A stretch of DNA of 23,459 nt from CAZISM01 sp964541895 (GTDB taxonomy: Bacteria; Zhuqueibacterota; Zhuqueibacteria; Residuimicrobiales; Residuimicrobiaceae), in contig CAZISM010000087.1 in the NCBI GenBank assembly GCA_964541895.1, positions 1 to 23,459 on the forward strand. Reading direction: 5' to 3'. Under the pieces are notes generated by a model that did not search any database, was not told the origin of the DNA, and saw only the letters and a list, made by a program, of their open reading frames with translations. Positions 9,478 to 17,773 of the stretch are shown piece by piece; position 1 is the first letter of the stretch, and each line of letters begins with the position of its first letter. Both the position numbers and the translations under genes were made by a program.

Positions 9478-12400
9478 ATGAATCTTACTAATAAGAATGC
9501 TTCAGTCCTTTCCCACAAGTGCCGGTGCAATTCAGTCCGGCACAGCTGCTGGTCAATAGCCCTGGCAGTAATTTTGCACTTGCTCATTCCAATCTTTGCC
9601 CAATCACAATCGGCGCGCTATGACATCAAAAGAATCAACGGCATAGAATCCAAAAAGATCAATGACAAGCGCCAGATCGCCGGCAATGTAGGCATGCACG
9701 CTGCACGATGGGAAGATAATAGGATCACTATTTATCCTGGACTTTCGACACAGTATTCAAGTGCAAATTGTATCAATAATCCGGGTGAAATGGCAGGATG
9801 GTCCATTGATGGGATCGGTAACAAGCATGCCGTGGTATTCAAGAACGATACCAGCCTGCTCATATTGTCAGCTCCCAGTTGGGGAATAGGCGAAGCGTTC
9901 GGGATAAATGATTTTGGCGATGTGACAGGATATTTCGCTTATTGCGACACCTGCAGGCCACGTGACCGACGAAACCATGCGGCATTTTGGCGGGGTGGAA
10001 CAATTCAAGATCTCGGCACAATCGAAAATGCCGACTGCGGCGCATACGCCCTAAATAATTGGGGTCTTGTGGTGGGAATGGCTGATGAAGGTAATACCTT
10101 CGATTCCCGCGTATTCATGACCACCGGTGGCGGATTGATTCCTCTCGAGACACTTGGGGGCGACCGGCACTTTGCTTATGATGTCAATGACAATGGCATG
10201 ATTGTCGGTACTTCTGAAGAGTCTAATGACATTTCCCGCGCTGTGGTCTGGAACCCTGGTATCCAGAACATCCAGACACTGCCAGGAATCGCAAGCGTTG
10301 CCAGAGCGGTAAATAATTCGAATCAGGTGGTCGGTGATATTCAAACGCCGTCCGGATGGAGGGGTTTTATCTGGGAAAACGGTGGGATGAGCTATTTGGA
10401 TAGTCTCGTCCACCCCGATTCCGGCTGGGTCATCGAGCGCGCCTTGGATATCAACGATCCGGGCGACATTCTCGCCCTCGGACGGAAAAATAATATGAGC
10501 TCTTATGTTATTCTCATTAACGGACTAACTATAATCCGCCCATCTCTTAACGAAAAATGGATCGCGGGCGAAAAAGAGACCATCAGATGGGTCGGCGGCA
10601 AAAGAGATCAGATAGTAGAACTTGCATACAGCAGCGACTCATGCCGGACCTTTAATATTATTGATTATATTGATCATGCTGATTCGGGCCGTTATGTCTG
10701 GGATGTCCCCCAAAATACCATCTCGAAGCAGTGCTTTATCAGGATAATGGATTTTAACGATCCGTCCATCGTCGATACGAGTGAGGTGTTCAGGATCAAG
10801 CCCTACATGCTCACTCGCGACAGCAGCGGGCAGTATGAGCCGTATCGACCCGAGCAGGATCAATGGGCATTCTCCAACATCCCGGTTGATATGTTCCCGC
10901 CCGAATGGTACCAGCAGTTTGATTATCGCGGAACAGACCCCTTTACCGGCTATAGTTATTTATATGCACCCTATCAGCTCATCTTCTCCTCGGCCTCCAG
11001 CTTTCCCGATTGGGTGTCCTGGGTGAGGGCATTCGGCGTCGATGCATGTTACCATCGAACCGCCTTTCCGCCTGTGTACTCTTATGCGGCGGTTTACAAA
11101 TGGTATGCCATTTCCGGCCATTGGCGCGGTTCCTGTTTCGGCATTGCCGCCTCGAATGCGCTCGCCTTCAGCTACAAAGACCAATTTCAGGCACAGTACA
11201 GCAGCTTTCCGGGATTTGCCAATCCCATTACGGTGGCTTCGGATACGGCGGTCAAGCGGGTGGTGAATGAATTATTCACCCATCAGTTTGGTGAGCCATC
11301 CCGCGAGTTGATACTTTCAAGGTGGGGGTATGTCTCACCGAATCAAACCCTGAATGAATTGAAAATGATGTTCAAAGAGGATCATGTCGCTCCCAAAACA
11401 TTGTCATTTGGGAACAACAACGGAGCAGGCGCTCACAATGTTCTCCCTTATAAACTTGTACAAGATGTTACTGCGAAGAACTTTTATTATCTATCTGTCT
11501 ATGATAACAATTTCCCGAATAGCACAACCATGATCAGAATTGATACTCTGGGGAACTCTAATCATGGCGTCTGGATGCCACAGTATGGGAACCCAGCCTG
11601 GGGCGGACCACGCAAGTTTATGTTAATGACTGAAGCAAGCGATTATCTAAATGATGCCGCCTTACCCAAACGGACATCGGACTACAAGTCACCGTTTATT
11701 TTGTCAACTGACGAACTCGAGATTTACACTCCCATCAAAGGCCATACCAGAATCACAGATACCCACGGGAATATCACCGGCTATAGCCATGGTTCTGTCC
11801 TGGATGAAATTCCAGATTCAGCACCTTTGTTTTATTTCGACGGCCGCGAAACGCCGCCCTATGGCTATGCACTGCCAACCGCGAACTATGCCGTTAGTAT
11901 GGACAATTTTACATCGGATTCAGTCAAAACGTTCTTCTTTACGGGCGATAGGACATTTTACTACCACAGAACAGATGCCGAGCCGAATCAGACCGACAGG
12001 TTATATTTCGAGGGCGGGATCTCGGTCAGCAATCCCGATCCGCAGCAGAAAACAATCAGCCTGCTCACCATTCTCAATGAAACCAGCCACGAAAAAATGG
12101 TGTCGTTCAGTGGCATCGAACTGGCATCGAAGGATTCAATTAAAATTGAAACTTTCGACAATAATAAAATAAAGCTCACCTCTTTGGGGACTGCCAAAGA
12201 ATATGATCTGGAGATTAATTACGCGACTCAGGATGGGGCTGGCAAATTCAGCCATTTGAATATTGCCGTATCGGCTAATACTGCACATCTATTGGAACCA
12301 GACTGGCCGAATTTAACCGGCACGGAGCTGAGGGTTATGGTTGATCACGGAAATACCGGAACGATCGACGACACCCTGTCGCTGACCAACCAGCCCAGTG

Positions 12401-12696
12401 GAGCGGATGACAGGCACGGCTCGCCGCTGCCAAAGGTGTATCGGCTGGAGCAGAACTATCCGAATCCATTCAATCCAAACACAAGTTTCAAGTTTCAGGT
12501 TCCACGCTTTGGGCTGGTTAGTCTGAAGATCTTTGATGTATTGGGGCAGGAAGTGGCAACAATCGTGCACGAACAGCTTCCGCCGGGCCAGTACACGAGA
12601 CATTGGAATGCCGGTGCGGTGGCGAGCGGAGTGTATTATTATCGGTTGGTTGCCGGTCCGTTTTCTGATACGAAGAAGCTATTACTGATGAAATAG
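9478..12696 (+). CDS. T9SS cargo: HAF propeller, Ig-like domain, putative papain-like cysteine peptidase
   Basis: This 1072-residue protein has an N-terminal export signal (hydrophobic 'SIALAVILHLLIPIFAQSQS') after a basic 26-residue lead. Residues about 60-335 hold seven HAF-type repeats (INDKRQIAG, INNPGEMAG, INDFGDVTG, LNNWGLVVG, VNDNGMIVG, VNNSNQVVG, INDPGDILA). An Ig-like domain at about 351-445 is clearly related to that of the preceding gene ('ETIRWVGG', 'SGRYVWDVP'). Residues about 455-725 look like a papain-fold peptidase: Cys553 in 'GSCFGIAASNALAFSY', His653 in 'GAHNVLPYKL', and Asp676/Asn677 in 'VYDNNFP', in the Cys-His-Asp/Asn order of clan CA. A beta-sandwich-rich stretch and a T9SS sorting domain (988-1072, 'NYPNPFNPNTSFKF') finish it. 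The peptidase call is inference from motif order; family assignment needs a profile search. The Shine-Dalgarno sequence is weak (GGAAG, long spacing), but no better start precedes the signal segment. Confidence 0.88.
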   Translation: MNLTNKNASVLSHKCRCNSVRHSCWSIALAVILHLLIPIFAQSQSARYDIKRINGIESKKINDKRQIAGNVGMHAARWEDNRITIYPGLSTQYSSANCINNPGEMAGWSIDGIGNKHAVVFKNDTSLLILSAPSWGIGEAFGINDFGDVTGYFAYCDTCRPRDRRNHAAFWRGGTIQDLGTIENADCGAYALNNWGLVVGMADEGNTFDSRVFMTTGGGLIPLETLGGDRHFAYDVNDNGMIVGTSEESNDISRAVVWNPGIQNIQTLPGIASVARAVNNSNQVVGDIQTPSGWRGFIWENGGMSYLDSLVHPDSGWVIERALDINDPGDILALGRKNNMSSYVILINGLTIIRPSLNEKWIAGEKETIRWVGGKRDQIVELAYSSDSCRTFNIIDYIDHADSGRYVWDVPQNTISKQCFIRIMDFNDPSIVDTSEVFRIKPYMLTRDSSGQYEPYRPEQDQWAFSNIPVDMFPPEWYQQFDYRGTDPFTGYSYLYAPYQLIFSSASSFPDWVSWVRAFGVDACYHRTAFPPVYSYAAVYKWYAISGHWRGSCFGIAASNALAFSYKDQFQAQYSSFPGFANPITVASDTAVKRVVNELFTHQFGEPSRELILSRWGYVSPNQTLNELKMMFKEDHVAPKTLSFGNNNGAGAHNVLPYKLVQDVTAKNFYYLSVYDNNFPNSTTMIRIDTLGNSNHGVWMPQYGNPAWGGPRKFMLMTEASDYLNDAALPKRTSDYKSPFILSTDELEIYTPIKGHTRITDTHGNITGYSHGSVLDEIPDSAPLFYFDGRETPPYGYALPTANYAVSMDNFTSDSVKTFFFTGDRTFYYHRTDAEPNQTDRLYFEGGISVSNPDPQQKTISLLTILNETSHEKMVSFSGIELASKDSIKIETFDNNKIKLTSLGTAKEYDLEINYATQDGAGKFSHLNIAVSANTAHLLEPDWPNLTGTELRVMVDHGNTGTIDDTLSLTNQPSGADDRHGSPLPKVYRLEQNYPNPFNPNTSFKFQVPRFGLVSLKIFDVLGQEVATIVHEQLPPGQYTRHWNAGAVASGVYYYRLVAGPFSDTKKLLLMK

Positions 12697-12808
12697 ATGT
12701 GAGACAACTGGCCTATTTGAAAAAGGTATGATCGACGGCCGGCGTACTGGAAAATGGCTAAAAGATAATTAGTGGATTACGAGTGGTGTTTCGCTTAAAA
12801 TGGTCAAT

Positions 12809-12839
12809 AAATGTCGGACCTTCGATGTGTCCGACATTT
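12809..12839. terminator. Strong hairpin, probable transcription terminator
   Basis: AAATGTCGGAC (12809-12819) pairs perfectly with GTCCGACATTT (12829-12839) around a nine-base loop. The outer A:T pairs provide A-tracts and T-tracts on both sides, so it could act in either direction, although the following U-run is short. It lies about 110 bases after the stop of the HAF/peptidase gene, with no gene between, so it probably ends that transcript. The rest of 12840-13074 holds nothing I can name. Confidence 0.6.
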
Positions 12840-13085
12840 GGTTTCAGCTTGTCCAGATTAGGATATTAAAACGACAGACTCGCGACTACTGCACAGTCTT
12901 TGAATCTGTACAAATGGCAAGATTCGTAGAACAAATCTCTTTCATGATGAGGAGCTTTTAACCATATCCGTTCCCCTCCCTCGGTACCAGAGGCTCGATT
13001 GGCATCCTTTTACAATCAGCCTCTGGCTATATCATGGTGGGTGGTGGTCGCACAGCGTAATTGTAATTTGCAGCAGGAGAAAAAA

Positions 13086-13961
13086 ATGAACGAAGTACAT
13101 TATCGTCCCGCTAATGCCGGAGATATTCCTGAAATGGCTGATCTATTTCTGCTGGCATTGAATGATTTATATCAAAGGAATGCCGTCTCGGCGCTGGTGC
13201 CGCCCAGACCGGCGGTATTACACGGCTATGAGCATATCCGCTCCACCGGCATTTTTCATGTGGCGGAATACAAAAGACGGATCATTGCCATCGCCGGCGC
13301 CGTGGTTCGGGATCATCTCTGGTATCTTGCAGCCTTTTGGGCGCACCCCGAACTGCAGCGAAACAAGATCGGTATGCCGCTGCTGAAAAAAGTATGGGAA
13401 GGAGGCAAAGAAGCAGGCGCTTCCGTTTTTTTCACCTGGTCGTCCATTGATCTGACGGCCATGGCGGCGTACATGAAGCTGGGAATGGTACCCGGCTATC
13501 AGAATTTTTTCTTTGATGGCAGCCCAAAACAGCTTGCCGATATTTCATCGAGTTATGAAGTTGCTCCATTGGAGAAGCCCGTGGTAATGGAAATCGATCG
13601 GCAGATTCGCGGCACGAGCCGTGAACCTGATCATGATTTTTGGTTCAGCAATCCCAATCTGCAGAAGAAGCAGGTGCTCCAAAATGGCCGGGTGGTCGGC
13701 TATTATTATCTGAACCGGGGAGTCATCGGCCCGGCTGCCTGGAAACAGCCGCACCATGCGGAGACGGTCCTGTCGCTTGCCTGTCGCGATGCCATGGTTC
13801 AGTCACCGGAGGTTCGCATGGCAGTGCCGGGGATAAACCATGCCGCGCTGCAGTTTGCCTTCAATACCGGACTGCGGCTGACGAGCTTTGCCCATTTCCT
13901 CAGCACCGCCTCCTTCGGGCAAATGGCGCAGTATATCCCATCCGGACAATCGCTTTTTTAA
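13086..13961 (+). CDS. GNAT-family N-acetyltransferase
   Basis: I place the start at 13086, after AGGAGA with suitable spacing, giving 291 residues; the 29 in-frame codons upstream lack a ribosome binding site. The N-terminal half begins 'NEVHYRPANAGDIPEMADLF', a typical GNAT beta1-alpha1 opening, and contains the acetyl-CoA binding motif A region 'FWAHPELQRNKIGMPLLKKV' (about residues 90-109). The C-terminal half (about 165-291, 'GRVVGYYYLNRGVIGPA') looks like a second, degenerate GNAT-type domain of the kind found C-terminally in some tandem acetyltransferases. It would be cytoplasmic and transfer an acetyl group from acetyl-CoA to an unknown amine. It stands alone, after a probable terminator and before a decayed region, so context gives no substrate. 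Confidence 0.85.
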   Translation: MNEVHYRPANAGDIPEMADLFLLALNDLYQRNAVSALVPPRPAVLHGYEHIRSTGIFHVAEYKRRIIAIAGAVVRDHLWYLAAFWAHPELQRNKIGMPLLKKVWEGGKEAGASVFFTWSSIDLTAMAAYMKLGMVPGYQNFFFDGSPKQLADISSSYEVAPLEKPVVMEIDRQIRGTSREPDHDFWFSNPNLQKKQVLQNGRVVGYYYLNRGVIGPAAWKQPHHAETVLSLACRDAMVQSPEVRMAVPGINHAALQFAFNTGLRLTSFAHFLSTASFGQMAQYIPSGQSLF

Positions 13962-13989
13962 CGGCAGGACAACGAGCCCATTTATCCTG

Positions 13990-14308
13990 TAAAATATTTG
14001 CCAGCTCTGGCGAGGGTGAAATAATCGCGCCGGCAGGACAAACTCTCTCTTCACCAACTAGAGTTAAATTCTTTGATGTTGATAAAGATGCTCCTCTTGG
14101 ATTATTAATCGGATTTGATACAAGTACATTCTACATTCGGCGGGGTGATGGGACCGGTGGATGTCCAAGGAGCACCTTACACGACATTCCCGGTCACATT
14201 CGTTCCATTGAAATTGGCTTGACCTCCAATCTATTCTGGGCGGTATGGTTTTTTTGGCTGGGCTGGCATTTCCTCAAGGGCAAGGCATCCGTTGAACAGG
14301 CCGCTTAG
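13990..14308 (+). pseudogene. Start-less coding-like remnant
   Basis: A frame open to the stop at 14306-14308 encodes protein-like sequence ('PTRVKFFDVDKDAPLG', 'GFDTSTFYIRRGDGTGG', then the Trp/Phe-rich 'FWAVWFFWLGWHFLKGK', possibly a membrane segment). There is no ATG, GTG or TTG with a ribosome binding site outside the GNAT gene, whose 3' end the frame overlaps. The natural-looking composition suggests the C-terminal end of a lost gene. I do not recognise the family, and a chance open frame is possible. Confidence 0.35.
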
Positions 14309-14490
14309 CCGATAAAGCGGGTAACAAAATAGCTGCGTCCAAAACAATGGTAAGCCATTTAAAACCAGGTAAATTTTGAGGAAAACTTAAATACCCGTTA
14401 TCCGCACCCGTCTTTCTCTCCCAATCAGCTATAGCGTGTGAACAAGCCCCTGCAGGCTGAGCGGGCTGAAACTGCCGAATAATCCTATTT

Positions 14491-14544
14491 TCAGACAATA
14501 TTGTCTGATTATAACTTGACAAATATCAAGTCGATGCTTATTTT
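14491..14544 (+). promoter_or_regulatory. Sigma-70-like promoter with an 18-bp palindromic operator
   Basis: TTGACA (14516-14521) and TATTTT (14539-14544) are separated by 17 bases, a good sigma-70-type spacing. Immediately upstream is the perfect 18-bp palindrome TCAGACAATATTGTCTGA (14491-14508). A second inverted repeat, CTTGA-N6-TCAAG (14515-14530), overlaps the -35 box. This is the likely promoter of the kinase/regulator operon, with a leader of about 200 bases. The palindromes suggest control by a dimeric DNA-binding protein that I cannot identify. Confidence 0.55.
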
Positions 14545-14633
14545 TTAATTAGCGATTGCTGCGAATTTAAAAGTATGTTTCTGCCGGCTGAACAGCAGAA
14601 CAGGATACGTGTTCAACCAGAACTGTTTCGTCC

Positions 14634-14670
14634 AACGATCCATGCCTGAATAATTCAGCCATGGATCGTT
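14634..14670 (+). promoter_or_regulatory. Long hairpin in the kinase leader
   Basis: AACGATCCATG (14634-14644) pairs perfectly with CATGGATCGTT (14660-14670). After one C-C mismatch, CTGAA and TTCAG extend the stem to a three-base loop. The 37-base structure sits in the predicted 5' leader, 85 bases before the kinase start, with no strong U-tract after it. It could be a leader regulatory element or a DNA operator. Confidence 0.5.
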
Positions 14671-14755
14671 TCAAAACATCGCGCTCGGGGTTTTACTTTC
14701 ATCGGCAAAATCAGGTCGAAAGATTTCCCGGCTTAATAATTTTAGTGGAAGCACG

Positions 14756-16063
14756 ATGGATGATATGCACGACAGTGAACTTCAGTTTCGCATCATCACT
14801 GAAACCGCTCATGATGCCATCATCACTCTGGATGCAGACGGGCATATCGTGTTCTGGAACAAAGCGGCGGAGCGGATTTTCGGCTATTCGTTCGCAGAGA
14901 TATCCGGACGCAACGTCAGCGTAATTATACCGCATTCGCTGAGAAACGAGCATCGGGCCGGCTTTAATCATCGCATGGTAACCGGACGAGGGCAGACGGT
15001 CGGACCGCGAATGGAAATGCTGGGCCTGCACAAAGACGGCCATGAATTTCCCATCGAACTGACGGTGTCCCCCTGGCAGAGCCCACATGGCACTTTTGTC
15101 ACCGGTATCATCAGGGATATCACGGCACGCAAAAATATGCAGGAAGCGCTGAAACGCTCCTTTGACGAGATGGAAATCAGGGTCGAACAGCGCACACAGG
15201 AGCTGGCTTTGGCCAATCAGGCCCTGCAGGCAGAAATCCGGCGGCATCATAAAGCGGAAACAGCACGCAAAGCGGCAGAAAAAAAATTAAAAAAGCAACA
15301 GGCGCTCAGCATGCGCTCTGACCGTTTGCGCTCGCTGGGCGAAATGGCGGCCGGCATCGCGCACGAATTGTATCAACCTCTGGTGGGCGTTCGCGGGCTG
15401 GCAGAGCATATTCTCATCGGCATGGAACGAGGCTGGGAGCTGGACGGAACCACACTTCAAGAAAGGCTGTCGCTGATCATAAAGCAAGCCGATCGCATGT
15501 CCCATATCATCGAGCACGTGCGCCTGTTCGCCAGAGACGCCTGCAAACCGGAGGAGTATCTGATCAGGCCGGACGAAGTGGTGGTCTCTGCCATGGACTT
15601 GATGCAGGCGCAGCTGCAGGTACACGGATGCACTCTGGAGGCGGACCTCAGGGCTGGTGTGGTCCATATACGAGCCAATCCTTTTTCTCTGGAAGAAGTG
15701 CTTCTGAACCTTCTCGCCAATGCCCGCGACGCCATTGAAGAAAAAAAAGCAGCACAAAACGAACTGGCGAAAGCCGGTATCAGGGTAACGACTCAGCGGG
15801 AACAATGCAACGGCCGTCCCTGCGTCAGCATAAAAATTTCAGATTCTGGCATTGGCATCCCGCCGAAAATTCTGGCCAAAGTCTTTGATCCATTTTATAC
15901 CACTAAACGCAACGACCGGGCCACGGGCCTGGGTTTGGCTATCTGCAAATCGCTGGTGGAGCAATTCCATGGTACCATCGAGATTTTTTCAACCTGGATG
16001 AGCGGCACCACCGTCACCTTGATGTTTCCGCAAAGCATGAGCGAAGAAGCACATGAAACATGA
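14756..16063 (+). CDS. Soluble PAS-domain sensor histidine kinase (NtrB-like)
   Basis: This 435-residue protein has a PAS domain (about 8-125, 'ETAHDAIITLDADGHIVFWN', 'FGYSFAEISGRN'), a charged coiled coil (about 128-190), a HisKA domain and an HATPase domain. The H-box is 'GEMAAGIAHELYQPL', phospho-acceptor His203; the usual Asn of HELNQPL is replaced by Tyr206. The catalytic domain has an N-box (LLNLLANARDAIEE), G1 (DSGIGIP), F-box (FDPFYTTK) and G2 (GLGLAI), so it looks active. No signal peptide or membrane segment is seen, so it probably senses a cytoplasmic signal, perhaps through the PAS cavity. GTGGAAG lies before the ATG. Its last 11 bases overlap the response-regulator gene, so the two are probably translated together. 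Confidence 0.93.
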   Translation: MDDMHDSELQFRIITETAHDAIITLDADGHIVFWNKAAERIFGYSFAEISGRNVSVIIPHSLRNEHRAGFNHRMVTGRGQTVGPRMEMLGLHKDGHEFPIELTVSPWQSPHGTFVTGIIRDITARKNMQEALKRSFDEMEIRVEQRTQELALANQALQAEIRRHHKAETARKAAEKKLKKQQALSMRSDRLRSLGEMAAGIAHELYQPLVGVRGLAEHILIGMERGWELDGTTLQERLSLIIKQADRMSHIIEHVRLFARDACKPEEYLIRPDEVVVSAMDLMQAQLQVHGCTLEADLRAGVVHIRANPFSLEEVLLNLLANARDAIEEKKAAQNELAKAGIRVTTQREQCNGRPCVSIKISDSGIGIPPKILAKVFDPFYTTKRNDRATGLGLAICKSLVEQFHGTIEIFSTWMSGTTVTLMFPQSMSEEAHET

Positions 16064-17420
16064 ATCCCTGTCCATCCTGCTGGCCGATGATGAAGCTATT
16101 GTGCATAAAACCATCGGCGATTTTTTACAGCAATGCGGTCATCGCGTTCAACATGTCCATGACGGCGCCGAGGTGTTGCAGCGGCTCTCTGCTTCGCACG
16201 AGTTTGATCTCCTTCTGGTGGATGTCCGTATGCCGGTTATGGACGGCATGGCCGTATTGCAGTCGGTCCGCGAAACGTCTCCGGATTTGCCGGTGGTGCT
16301 CATCACCGCTCATGGCTGTTTTGATCTGGCCATCCAGGCGTTGCGTGACGGGGCAGCGGATTTTTTGACCAAGCCGGTCAGGTTATTGGAACTCGAAGCC
16401 GTACTCATGAAAACAAGCCGCGTGCGCGCCTTGCAGCTGGAACAACGCCGATTGCGCGAAACGATTCGCGGACTGCAGGAAGCCAATGTGCAGAGAGCAG
16501 GCGGCGGCTCCATGTTGGGTGAGAGCGCGGCGACCAGGCGGGTGCGCGAACAGATCTTGCAGGTGGTTGAGGCCGGACTGGACTCGGTGTTATTGATCGG
16601 CGAAACCGGCACCGGCAAAGAGGTAGCAGCCCGGGAGATACATACCCTGGCCGGATTCGACCAAAGCCGGCCGTTTATTGCCGTCAGTTGTCCGGCGCTG
16701 CCGGATTCGCTGGTGGAGAGCGAACTGTTCGGCCATGTCAAAGGGTCGTTTACCGGCGCCATATCGGACCGGGCCGGTTACTTTGAGATGGCCGACGGCG
16801 GCACGCTCTTCCTCGACGAAGTGGCTGACCTCTCGCCCCTTACCCAGGCCTCGCTGCTGCGGGTTTTGGAAACCCGGACACTGCGCAGAGTCGGCGGCAC
16901 CAGGGAAATCCAGGTCAGCATTCGCGTGATCGCCGCCACTAATGTGGACCTGGCCGAGCTGGTGGAAAAAGGCCGCTTTCGTCGCGATCTCTATTACCGG
17001 CTGAACATGTTCAGCATTCATTTGGTGCCGTTGCGCGAACGTCGCCAGGACATCGTCCCATTAGCGCACCATTTTCTGCATCGGTTTGTGTCCAGCAAGG
17101 CATTGGTCTTGGAAGGATTTTCAGTTTCAGCTCTGCAACTTTTAGAAAATTATGAATACCCCGGAAACGTCCGCGAGTTGCGCAATATTGTCGAACGGGC
17201 AGCGGTATTGTGCAGAAACGGCACCATCAAGGCGGAGCATCTCCATTTGCCTTGCAGCAGGACTGAACGGCAACAACAGAGTTCGTTCGAAGGTGATGAG
17301 CACACCAGATTGGCTCGCACGCTGGAAGCCGTCAAATGGAATCGTCGTGCCGCGGCTAAAAAGTTGGGCATACCCTATTCGACATTGCGGTTTAGAATGC
17401 AGAAAATGGGGATCAAATAG
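16053..17420 (+). CDS. NtrC-family sigma-54-dependent response regulator
   Basis: This 455-residue protein has a receiver domain (about 1-120; acidic pair Asp12/Asp13, phospho-acceptor Asp57 in 'LLLVDVRMPVMDG', Lys in 'FLTKPV'). A sigma-54 AAA+ domain follows (about 150-380; Walker A GETGTGKE at 183-190, Walker B 'GGTLFLDEV', R-finger region 'FRRDLYYRLN'). A Fis-type helix-turn-helix ends it ('WNRRAAAKKLGIPYSTLRFR'). The sigma-54-contacting loop reads GSFTGA (231-236) instead of GAFTGA. Phosphorylated by the overlapping kinase, it would oligomerise at upstream enhancers and open sigma-54 promoters. Three such promoters occur in this window, one just downstream of this gene with an inverted-repeat block at the expected distance, so local control is likely. 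Confidence 0.95.
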   Translation: MKHESLSILLADDEAIVHKTIGDFLQQCGHRVQHVHDGAEVLQRLSASHEFDLLLVDVRMPVMDGMAVLQSVRETSPDLPVVLITAHGCFDLAIQALRDGAADFLTKPVRLLELEAVLMKTSRVRALQLEQRRLRETIRGLQEANVQRAGGGSMLGESAATRRVREQILQVVEAGLDSVLLIGETGTGKEVAAREIHTLAGFDQSRPFIAVSCPALPDSLVESELFGHVKGSFTGAISDRAGYFEMADGGTLFLDEVADLSPLTQASLLRVLETRTLRRVGGTREIQVSIRVIAATNVDLAELVEKGRFRRDLYYRLNMFSIHLVPLRERRQDIVPLAHHFLHRFVSSKALVLEGFSVSALQLLENYEYPGNVRELRNIVERAAVLCRNGTIKAEHLHLPCSRTERQQQSSFEGDEHTRLARTLEAVKWNRRAAAKKLGIPYSTLRFRMQKMGIK

Positions 17421-17435
17421 TCAGAACTGAACCCG

Positions 17436-17467
17436 TTTGGCAACTATTGCCGGCAAACATTATCAAG
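17436..17467 (+). promoter_or_regulatory. Putative enhancer block (UAS) for sigma-54 promoter 2
   Basis: The palindrome TGGCAA-CTA-TTGCCG (17438-17452) is followed by CGGCAA-ACA-TTATCA. It lies 16 bases after the regulator's stop codon and begins 124 bp upstream of the -24 box. It matches the block at 434-465 in sequence, internal 13-bp spacing and distance to the promoter. Binding by the adjacent regulator is inferred. Confidence 0.65.
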
Positions 17468-17529
17468 TCTGGTACACGTTGCACTGCATGAATTAAAACT
17501 TCCACGGAATACCCGCCGCTATCTTATTT

Positions 17530-17575
17530 AAAATCAATCCACAAAAAATATCGAAATCCTGGCACGCTTTTCGCC
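17530..17575 (+). promoter_or_regulatory. Sigma-54 (-24/-12) promoter 2
   Basis: CCTGGCACGCTTTTCGCC ends at 17575 and is a near-consensus -24/-12 element; 17 of its bases are identical to promoter 3. The AATCAATCCA element ends 19 bp upstream. Transcription would start near 17587 and reach the cytochrome start codon after about 187 bases, passing a small AGGCCG/CGGCCT hairpin (17610-17634). Confidence 0.8.
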
Positions 17576-17773
17576 AAAACAAAAGCGAATTTCACCAGAA
17601 ATTGAATAAAGGCCGCACCAATTCACATCGGCCTAGCTGTCCCATCTGCCCATATTAATCTGCCTGACGGGAGGCCGGTGCAGTGGCACGGGGAATCGAT
17701 CAGCTGCTTTAGAATGGTTGGCGAAAAAACAATTCATCAATAGCAATTACATTCAAAATATCAGGAGAAAGAG

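Noticed and set aside
13003..13020. Fourth sigma-54 promoter TGGCATCCTTTTACAA before the acetyltransferase
   Set aside because: The essential -12 GC is replaced by AC, and neither the AATYAATCCA element nor the palindromic block is present upstream.
12999..13085. N-terminal extension of the acetyltransferase
   Set aside because: The upstream ATG has no ribosome binding site, whereas AGGAGA precedes the ATG at 13086, and the GNAT fold begins right there.
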